This document shows positions 7,994-12,550 of a DNA stretch of 12,550 nt, piece after piece. Both the position numbers and the translations under genes were made by a program. The stretch comes from CAJQQY01 sp964352225 (GTDB lineage: Bacteria; Bacteroidota; Bacteroidia; Chitinophagales; Saprospiraceae). Position 1 is the first letter of the stretch, and each line of letters starts with the position of its first letter. The notes under the pieces were generated by a model. The model made no database searches. It was given only the letters and a program-made list of their open reading frames with translations, and was not told where the DNA came from. The stretch covers positions 1 to 12,550 of the forward strand of contig CAYGRM010000191.1 in assembly GCA_964352225.1 (NCBI GenBank), read 5' to 3'.

Positions 7994-8193
7994 TTTTCTT
8001 CTCAAAGAGTTGACTTTCAATTTTTTACACAACAAAATAACTTTCCTAAAGTCAATAACAATACATTTACATTTTTCTGTAAACCTATCTATTTCGTTCC
8101 AGAAAAATATTTTTTCAAAAAAAATGAACTCTGTGGAATTATTTTTCCTCAAATCGTATTATAGCATCTGTCCAAACGAAACAACCCAAGAAA

Positions 8194-8209
8194 TTGTGCT
8201 TCGGCACGA
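8194..8209 (+). other. UUCG-tetraloop hairpin
   Basis: TTGTGC (8194-8199) pairs with GCACGA (8204-8209), five Watson-Crick pairs and one T-G, around a TTCG tetraloop. C(UUCG)G is an exceptionally stable RNA loop. There is no T-run after it, so it is not a standard terminator. It could mark the 3' end of the desaturase transcript, where it would protect against exonucleases, or belong to a separate RNA. Confidence 0.45.
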
Positions 8210-8264
8210 AAGAGGATCATGACAATTTTATAAAGTACCTGATGAGAGTTTCTGTATAGCTCCA

Positions 8265-8272
8265 TAGTTTTG
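8265..8272 (+). promoter_or_regulatory. Candidate -7 promoter box upstream of the tRNA-like element
   Basis: TAGTTTTG matches TAnnTTTG exactly and is followed by C and a T-run. Transcription would start near 8279, about 45 bases before the permuted tRNA-like element. No good -33 TTTG is present at the expected spacing (ATGA at 8242-8245). Tentative. Confidence 0.3.
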
Positions 8273-8319
8273 CTTTTTTTTAAAATGCAACATGCTGACT
8301 TTTAATCTTGCATCATCGC

Positions 8320-8411
8320 CATAATCTGGATGCCATAGGTTCGATTCCTATCTCAAGAATGCTTGAGTAACTCAGTTGGTTAGAGTACCAGAATTGACTC
8401 ATAATCAATTC
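8320..8411 (+). ncRNA. Circularly permuted tRNA-Met(CAT)-like element
   Basis: A tRNA cloverleaf is present with its halves in reversed order. First comes the 3' half: anticodon-stem 3' strand TCTGG (8325-8329), variable bases ATGCC (8330-8334), T-arm ATAGG/TTCGATT/CCTAT (8335-8351) and acceptor 3' strand CTCAAG (8352-8357). After AATG (8358-8361) comes the 5' half: acceptor 5' strand CTTGAG (8362-8367), TA (8368-8369), D-arm ACTC/AGTTGGTTA/GAGT (8370-8386), A (8387) and anticodon-stem 5' strand CCAGA (8388-8392). All four helices pair perfectly: 6 acceptor, 4 D, 5 anticodon and 5 T base pairs. Invariant positions U8, A14, G18, G19, A21, U54, U55, C56, A58 and C61 are kept. CATAATC, holding the CAT anticodon, occurs at both ends, at 8320 and again at 8400. 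The downstream copy has its own 7-bp anticodon hairpin (GAATTGA/TCAATTC, 8391-8411). No CCA is encoded. It may be a permuted tRNA gene, a regulatory tRNA mimic or a rearranged pseudogene. Confidence 0.55.
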
Positions 8412-8414
8412 CCG

Positions 8415-8453
8415 TAAGAAGTTTTCAACGTTGCTTCTTAAAAATAGCGTTGA
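8415..8453 (+). other. Candidate H-type pseudoknot
   Basis: Stem 1 is TAAGAAG (8415-8421) with CTTCTTA (8434-8440). Its loop contains TCAACG (8425-8430), which is complementary to CGTTGA (8448-8453) just downstream and gives a 6-bp stem 2. The connecting loops are 3, 3 and 7 bases, the last being AAAATAG, which is A-rich as is common for a strand crossing a minor groove. It begins three bases after the tRNA-like element. The geometry is good, but short AT-rich stems arise by chance. Confidence 0.4.
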
Positions 8454-8644
8454 CACCAAAGTTTTGTAAATGTACAACTAGCAAATATTTCCAATTTTAT
8501 TGGATCAAATTGCAATCAACATTTTGCCTGAAAGAAAGGGATACCGATAAAAATAAGAAAAGTGCATTTTAACTCGGCAAATATTTTACTTATAAAATGT
8601 ATGATAGTTAGAACCCACTTTTTTTGATTTTTTTCTCAACTTAA

Positions 8645-8718
8645 TTTCCGTGAAATTTTGATAGGAGTACTTTTGCAATTCTTTTTTAAGAATAAAAACA
8701 ATACTCTTACAAAGAGTA
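8645..8718 (+). promoter_or_regulatory. Candidate promoter and two leader hairpins of the SPFH gene
   Basis: TACTTTTG (8668-8675) matches the TAnnTTTG -7 box exactly, and TTTC (8645-8648) is a three-of-four -33 box at the standard 19-base spacing. Transcription would begin near 8682, close to the first of two hairpins: ATTCTT/AAGAAT (8678-8693, TTTT loop) and TACTCTT/AAGAGTA (8702-8718, ACA loop, 7 bp). The second sits 36 bases before the start codon and could affect mRNA stability or translation. Confidence 0.45.
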
Positions 8719-8754
8719 CCTATTTAATTTTCATCAATCTATAAAGCTAAAAAA

Positions 8755-9852
8755 ATGAAAAGAGTTAGAATTTATCCTTACAAAGTTGGATTAGTGTTTA
8801 AAGAAGGGAACTTCATTAAAGTCTTAAAAGAAGGAACACATTGGTTGTGGTTCACAGATGAAGTATTGATTTATGACATGACTAAACTATTTCATCCAAC
8901 AGTTGATTTAAGTATTTTATTTCAAAATAAAGACTTAGAAGAACTATTGCAGGTGGTGGAAGTAAAGGATAATGAAATTGCATTCCTTTATGAAGATGGG
9001 ATTTTTAAGAATGTTTTAAAATCAGGTCGTTATGCATATTGGAATTCTATTGTAAAATTCCAAGCTCGAATTTTCAACTTAGACACTTACGAAATTCCAG
9101 CCGACATTGATCGTAAAACTTTGATGCGACCAGAAGTATTACCTTACATTCTAGCGCACACGGTTGAGTCTTACGAGGAAGGGTTACGATTTGTCGATGG
9201 CAAGTTTGTTGAAAAATTGGAAGCAGGAGTTTACTATTCTTGGAAAAACCAAAACTCGATTGTTGTCTTAAAAATGGATACTAGAACACAGCAAATGGAA
9301 ATCTCTGGTCAAGAAATTTTGACTAAAGATAAAGCTGCTCTACGAATCAACTTTTTCGTTCAACACAAAGTAGTTGATGTTGTAAAAGCATTGTTAGAAA
9401 CCAAAGACTTTGCAAAGCAACTATACTTGATCATGCAGTTGGCGATTCGAGAATATGTAGGAACTTTGACACTAGATGAGTTGCTTGCTCGAAAAGAAAG
9501 TGTTCGCCCGTTTATTATGGAAGCTGTGATTGAAAAAACGGATGCATTGGGTGCTAAAATTATTACCTGTGGAATTCGTGATATTATTTTACCGGGAGAG
9601 GTGAAAGATATTATGAACCAAGTTTTAGTAGCTGAAAAAAGAGCACAAGCAAATATCATCACTCGTCGAGAGGAAACTGCTTCCACTCGAAGTCTATTGA
9701 ATACTGCAAAATTGATGGAGAGCAACGAGATGTTGTTCAAGTTGAAAGAGATGGAATACGTGGAAAAAATTGCAGAGAAAATTGGTGAAATTACCGTTTC
9801 AGGCGGTACGCAAGTGGTGGATCAATTGAAAGATATTTTTACCAAAAAATAA
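8755..9852 (+). CDS. Soluble SPFH/band-7 (slipin-like) protein with N-terminal triple repeat
   Basis: 365-residue protein. The centre (about 165-300) is an SPFH/band-7 domain: VVLKMDTRTQQMEISGQEIL, then AALRINFFVQHKV (195-207), REYVGTLTLDELLARK (232-247), and GIRDIILPGEVKDIMNQV (273-290), which ends in the AEKRAQANIITRREET coiled-coil start typical of slipins and stomatins. The tail (about 290-345) should be helical and support oligomers. Ahead of this lie three copies of a short unit with the pattern E/D-G-x-F-x-x-x-L-x-x-G-x-x-x-x-W, at about 11-32, 73-96 and 137-163. Unlike classical slipins there is no N-terminal membrane hairpin or signal peptide, so it is probably cytoplasmic or peripherally attached. 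It appears to be a single-gene unit with its own promoter and a strong terminator. Slipins scaffold membranes or proteases; the partner here is not evident, since no NfeD-type protease is adjacent. Confidence 0.8.
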   Translation: MKRVRIYPYKVGLVFKEGNFIKVLKEGTHWLWFTDEVLIYDMTKLFHPTVDLSILFQNKDLEELLQVVEVKDNEIAFLYEDGIFKNVLKSGRYAYWNSIVKFQARIFNLDTYEIPADIDRKTLMRPEVLPYILAHTVESYEEGLRFVDGKFVEKLEAGVYYSWKNQNSIVVLKMDTRTQQMEISGQEILTKDKAALRINFFVQHKVVDVVKALLETKDFAKQLYLIMQLAIREYVGTLTLDELLARKESVRPFIMEAVIEKTDALGAKIITCGIRDIILPGEVKDIMNQVLVAEKRAQANIITRREETASTRSLLNTAKLMESNEMLFKLKEMEYVEKIAEKIGEITVSGGTQVVDQLKDIFTKK

Positions 9853-9878
9853 ACAGCAAGGACTTCCCATAAAACCAA

Positions 9879-9913
9879 AAAGCCAACCTCTAACGAGGTT
9901 GGCTTTATTTTTT
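9879..9913. terminator. Strong bidirectional Rho-independent terminator
   Basis: A perfect 12-bp GC-containing stem, AAAGCCAACCTC (9879-9890) with GAGGTTGGCTTT (9895-9906), encloses a TAAC loop. On the plus strand ATTTTTT follows, and on the minus strand the stem is followed by TT and a T-rich stretch. It sits between the convergent SPFH and GH16 genes and should end both transcripts. Confidence 0.92.
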
Positions 9914-9939
9914 ATATGGAAAACGATCTGAATTAAAAC

Positions 9940-11568
9940 TTAGTTCTTGATAAATTTAATACTGTAGTCTTTATTCTCAATTTTAAAATTAACGAGATAC
10001 ATTCCTTTCGACAATTCTCCCAAATTATTTATTTGAACGACACTATCATTAATAGGTAAATTCATTTCTTTGACCAAAATACCATCAATACTAAATATTC
10101 TTACTCTTAAATTTTGCTGATCACTTTTATCTAGCTTAATATTTAGCTCATTATAAACAGGATTAGGATAATAACTTAAAGAATTGGAACCTGAAATTTC
10201 CTTGGTCGAAGTTGTATTATTTTGATACACCCTTACATAGTCAACCACCATAGCACTTTCAGAAAAATTGCTCGCAATACTGGGCTGAATGGCTACATTA
10301 AAAATTAAATATTGCTCCGCATCAAAAGGCCAAGTACTAGCGTTTTTTACTTCGGGAAAATAAATATAGTGAACCACATTATCCACTTTAAAAATTAATT
10401 TTTCCTCTGTCCATTCTAAGGTGTAAATATGAAATTCATCTGATGCCGTTGGAATCGTCTGTCCTCCATGATTCTCTGTATTACCAAAACTTGATGGTGT
10501 ATGAGTTGCACTCTGAACAAAGTTTTGGTTACTCCCCCAATGTTCCATGATATCTATTTCTCCACAAGCGGGCCAACCCGTAGTACCAAAACCTTGATTA
10601 TCCCAATAGGCACCATCTTCATTAATATTTTTGCCCAACATCCATAAAGCGGGCCAGGTACCGACACCACTTGGCAATTTTGCGCGAATTTCTACTTTTC
10701 CATATTTAAATGAAAACTTGGAATTTAATCTTGCGGAGGTATATTGCTTGGTATATCCTTGGTCAGTAAACGTTTCTTTTTTAGCCACTACATTCAGCGT
10801 TCCATTTTCAACAAAAGTATTTTCTAGTCTATCCGTATAATGTTGGATTTCATTATTGTACCAACTTCCACCATCAGGAAGTTGAGTTTGATGAAACCAT
10901 TTGCTAGAATTGATCGCTCCATCATCATCAAATTCATCTGACCAAATCAAATCATTAAATACTTGATCAACTGGAATGATTCCATCATAATTGAAGTCAT
11001 CGATATAAGCTAAGACTTCGCTATTATTATTTTCTCCATTGACTTGAATAAGCACTCTATTGAAATCAAATCGCTCCGTAGGGGGAGGTAAACCACCATT
11101 TATATTAATATAGTTATCTGTTTTAAAATTAAACGTGACCGTTTGCCATTGATCTAAAGTGATCGATTTAATAACCTCCGATTGTGTTGTCCAAGGTTCA
11201 TTTATTGTTCCGTCTTGAAGTTTTAAAGAAACTTGATTCGGTTCGTTTCCAGTTAAACCATTGGAGGGGACATAGATTTTAAAAGAAAAGGTGGCATTAG
11301 ATATTAATTCAAAATTATTATTTACATCAAATCTTATATTGGCGTATTGCCCACCTACATCGTGATATTCTAATACGGTGGTTGATGAATTAATCCCCTG
11401 CGGAAATGGATTGGAAAGCGTACTATTGATTTCACAATCATCTCCTTCCCAAGTATCAATTGTTCCGTTCCCTTCAAAATCATCAAATACCACATTGGCT
11501 TGTGCTATAGGACAAAATGACAAAAGTAAAATTGTGATCAAGGTTAACTTTAGATAATGATAATTCAT
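9940..11568 (-). CDS. Secreted GH16 beta-glucanase (laminarinase type) with T9SS sorting domain
   Basis: 542 residues in four parts. Residues 1-24 are a signal peptide ending AQA. Residues 25-195 form a beta-rich domain resembling carbohydrate-binding jelly rolls (starts VVFDDFEGNG, ends AYIDDFNYDG). Residues 207-449 are the GH16 catalytic domain, with WSDEFDDDG (209-217), EIQHYTDR (240-247), the catalytic GEIDIMEHWG (336-345; nucleophile Glu337, Asp339, acid/base Glu342) and DYVRVYQ at the end. Residues 463-542 are a type A T9SS sorting domain: YYPNPVYNELNI, RVRIFSIDG, KGMYLVNF and IKFIKN. The enzyme should be exported by Sec, then carried across the outer membrane by the type IX system, to cut beta-1,3- or mixed-linked glucans such as laminarin. 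No susC/susD pair or other carbohydrate enzyme is nearby, so it is not in a visible utilisation locus. GH16 also includes agarases and carrageenases, but the EIDIMEHWG motif fits laminarinases best. Confidence 0.92.
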   Translation of the reverse strand: MNYHYLKLTLITILLLSFCPIAQANVVFDDFEGNGTIDTWEGDDCEINSTLSNPFPQGINSSTTVLEYHDVGGQYANIRFDVNNNFELISNATFSFKIYVPSNGLTGNEPNQVSLKLQDGTINEPWTTQSEVIKSITLDQWQTVTFNFKTDNYININGGLPPPTERFDFNRVLIQVNGENNNSEVLAYIDDFNYDGIIPVDQVFNDLIWSDEFDDDGAINSSKWFHQTQLPDGGSWYNNEIQHYTDRLENTFVENGTLNVVAKKETFTDQGYTKQYTSARLNSKFSFKYGKVEIRAKLPSGVGTWPALWMLGKNINEDGAYWDNQGFGTTGWPACGEIDIMEHWGSNQNFVQSATHTPSSFGNTENHGGQTIPTASDEFHIYTLEWTEEKLIFKVDNVVHYIYFPEVKNASTWPFDAEQYLIFNVAIQPSIASNFSESAMVVDYVRVYQNNTTSTKEISGSNSLSYYPNPVYNELNIKLDKSDQQNLRVRIFSIDGILVKEMNLPINDSVVQINNLGELSKGMYLVNFKIENKDYSIKFIKN

Positions 11569-11661
11569 TTTGTGATTGATTTTTTTTTAAAATAAGAATA
11601 AAAACTACAGATAAAATTAGAACCTAAATTTACATTAAATGTTCATTATTTCCATGCTGTT

Positions 11662-11686
11662 GCAAGGCCATTTGCCTTGTAGGAGG
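11662..11686 (+). other. Hairpin followed by a consensus Shine-Dalgarno sequence
   Basis: GCAAGGC (11662-11668) pairs with GCCTTGT (11674-11680), six Watson-Crick pairs and one G-T, and is followed at once by AGGAGG (11681-11686). That is a perfect Shine-Dalgarno in a genome region that otherwise barely uses one. The GTG at 11695 would add 39 unconserved-looking residues ahead of the lipoprotein signal peptide. It may drive a short upstream peptide, or be chance. Confidence 0.3.
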
Positions 11687-11811
11687 AATTTTAGGTGTTC
11701 GCGAAAGAGAGCTGTTGTATTTCACAAAAGAGTACATACAACACAACAGATATTTTTTATATTTGTATTGTTAGACAGTACTTGATTTCAAAACCATTTA
11801 ATAACTCACTA

Positions 11812-12405
11812 ATGAAAATTAATTATTTATTTTTTCTCCTATTTATAGCGCTAGGCTGTAATGAGAGTCCTACACAAGACCATTCACAAACTGAAGTAGC
11901 CACTACAGAAGAAAAAAATAATACTACTGAAGTTTCTAGTACTGATGTAAAACAAAATGGAGATTATACCTCCCTGTTTAACAACCCAGATTGTAACGTA
12001 ATAACTGCCGAAGAAATATCCTCAGCACTTGATCTGGTATTTAAAGATATGCAGGTCAAAGGTTCTTGCTCCTTTCAGACAGAATTTCCAAATAACAAAT
12101 CTTGGTTTTTGAGTATCCTTCGGTATGAAATGAGCAAAAGCGATATTTTACGTGAAATAAATAATTTTAAATCGGATGAGTCCGGTCAGCTTGCAATAGA
12201 AATAAGTGAATCTGGTGATACTTATTTTTGTATTCAGCATAATAATGGTTATTTATCAATTTTTAATACTAACTATTCTAGTAGCTTTCTAATAAGATAT
12301 GGAAGTATAGGAGAATCAAGGGGCTTTTCCAAAGAAGAGCGTCTGGTACATAAAGATCTTGCTGTGAAATTAGCTAACACAATTTTAATGAAACATCAAA
12401 AATAA
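11812..12405 (+). CDS. Lipoprotein of unknown function (DUF3558-like pattern)
   Basis: 197 residues from the ATG at 11812. The frame is open from a GTG at 11695, but the internal ATG is chosen because it places a lipoprotein signal at the N-terminus: MKINYLFFLLFIALGC, with lipobox ALGC and lipidated Cys16. Residues 17-55 are a Thr/Ser/Glu-rich linker. The rest is a small globular domain with CNVITAEEISSAL (61-73) and CSFQ (86-89), probably joined by a Cys61-Cys86 disulfide, and a third Cys140. A cysteine followed by T-x-E-E-I and a later C-x-F/W resembles small extracytoplasmic lipoprotein domains such as DUF3558, best known from actinobacteria. This is pattern resemblance only. It should be anchored in the envelope and face the periplasm or cell surface. 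It is transcribed away from the GH16 gene as a single-gene unit with its own terminator. Confidence 0.75.
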   Translation: MKINYLFFLLFIALGCNESPTQDHSQTEVATTEEKNNTTEVSSTDVKQNGDYTSLFNNPDCNVITAEEISSALDLVFKDMQVKGSCSFQTEFPNNKSWFLSILRYEMSKSDILREINNFKSDESGQLAIEISESGDTYFCIQHNNGYLSIFNTNYSSSFLIRYGSIGESRGFSKEERLVHKDLAVKLANTILMKHQK

Positions 12406-12409
12406 AAAT

Positions 12410-12451
12410 CTCATTCGTTTACCTACTTCTAAGTAAGCGGATGGGTTTTTT
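12410..12451 (+). terminator. Rho-independent terminator of the lipoprotein gene
   Basis: The arm at 12410-12422 pairs with 12433-12445 (13 pairs, three of them G-T) around a 10-base loop, and six T follow at 12446-12451. It begins four bases after the stop codon. The wobble pairs favour the plus-strand RNA. Confidence 0.8.
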
Positions 12452-12529
12452 ATTTCTTACTCTCGGTTTATGCAATGTCAAAAATCTTTTGATGTGGTAT
12501 TTTAAAAACTGATATTTCTACCAAAGCTT

Positions 12530-12550
12530 ATGAAACTTTTAACTGATTTT
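12530..12550 (+). CDS. Possible start of a gene running off the window
   Basis: ATG at 12530 opens a frame of seven codons (MKLLTDF) to the end of the window, 124 bases after the lipoprotein stop. There are too few residues to recognise a product, and no clear promoter or ribosome site precedes it. Confidence 0.25.

Larger units (their letters stand above)
7994..8754. other. Long gene-free region rich in RNA-like structure
   Basis: I see no convincing protein gene in these 761 bases. An open frame at 8010-8222 would need a TTG start and has no recognisable family or gene-like composition. Structured items listed separately are a UUCG-capped hairpin (8194-8209), a -7 promoter box (8265-8272), a permuted tRNA-like element (8320-8411), a candidate pseudoknot (8415-8453), and the promoter and hairpins before the SPFH gene (8645-8718). 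Smaller items are a 6-bp hairpin TCCAAT/ATTGGA at 8490-8504 and a 10-base direct repeat GCAAATATTT at 8481-8490 and 8577-8586. It is much the longest intergenic stretch in the window. Confidence 0.7.

Noticed and set aside
8010..8222. Open frame of 70 codons on the plus strand
   Set aside because: It needs a TTG start, has no ribosome site, resembles no family, and lies in AT-rich structured intergenic DNA.
8239..8245. CTGATGA, as in the hammerhead ribozyme core
   Set aside because: No stem II followed by GAAA occurs at the required place, and no matching stem I or III was found. The GAAA after the UUCG hairpin at 8208-8211 lies upstream, in the wrong order.
8320..8411. Attachment-site remnant of an integrated element
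   Set aside because: A tRNA 3' half alone could be an att site, but no integrase, second 3'-half copy or mobile gene is present, and the 5' half fused behind it is not explained.
8320..8453. tmRNA or a two-piece tmRNA
   Set aside because: The tRNA-like part has a full D-arm and a CAT anticodon, unlike tmRNA, and there is no tag reading frame or the typical GGGGxTGxxxxxGxxTTCGAC start.
11512..11514. Cys19 of the GH16 signal peptide as a lipidation site
   Set aside because: The residue before it is Phe, which does not fit a lipobox, and a good AQA cleavage site follows.
11695..11811. Upstream GTG start extending the lipoprotein by 39 residues
   Set aside because: The extension would bury the lipoprotein signal peptide inside the protein; the ATG at 11812 gives a standard lipobox.

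Overview
The window looks like chromosomal DNA of a member of the Bacteroidota. The glycoside hydrolase at 9940-11568 ends in a type IX secretion (Por) sorting domain, which is specific to that phylum. The DNA is AT-rich, most starts lack a Shine-Dalgarno sequence, several intergenic regions carry a TAnnTTTG box, and the protein families fit. The family within the phylum cannot be fixed from the sequence alone.

Layout. (1) 285-3794, plus strand: a membrane-anchored SGNH/GDSL hydrolase, then two lipopolysaccharide inner-core genes, Kdo transferase waaA and heptose-7-phosphate kinase rfaE1. A heptameric repeat tract lies just before waaA. (2) 3934-4239, minus strand: a small glycine-zipper membrane protein that converges on rfaE1 across a shared terminator hairpin. 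(3) 4447-7993, plus strand: an FAD amine oxidase, a stand-alone SET-domain protein one base later, an aldo/keto reductase and a membrane fatty acid desaturase. The first three are probably one operon. (4) 7994-8754: a 761-base stretch with no convincing gene but much RNA-like structure. Its core is a tRNA-Met-like cloverleaf whose 3' half precedes its 5' half, followed by a candidate H-type pseudoknot. (5) 8755-9852, plus strand: a soluble SPFH (slipin-like) protein with three copies of an N-terminal repeat, ending at a strong bidirectional terminator. (6) 9940-11568, minus strand: a secreted GH16 beta-glucanase (laminarinase type) with a T9SS signal. (7) 11812-12405, plus strand: a lipoprotein of unknown function with its own terminator. 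The last 21 bases may begin another gene.

Most genes are ordinary envelope, redox and polysaccharide-degradation functions. Two places deserve real attention. One is the circularly permuted tRNA-like element at about 8320-8411, which keeps all four helices and nearly all invariant tRNA bases in a scrambled order. The other is the tight pairing of a SET methyltransferase with an amine oxidase of the LSD1/MAO superfamily, which could be a bacterial protein-methylation writer/eraser pair. Both are inferences from sequence only.
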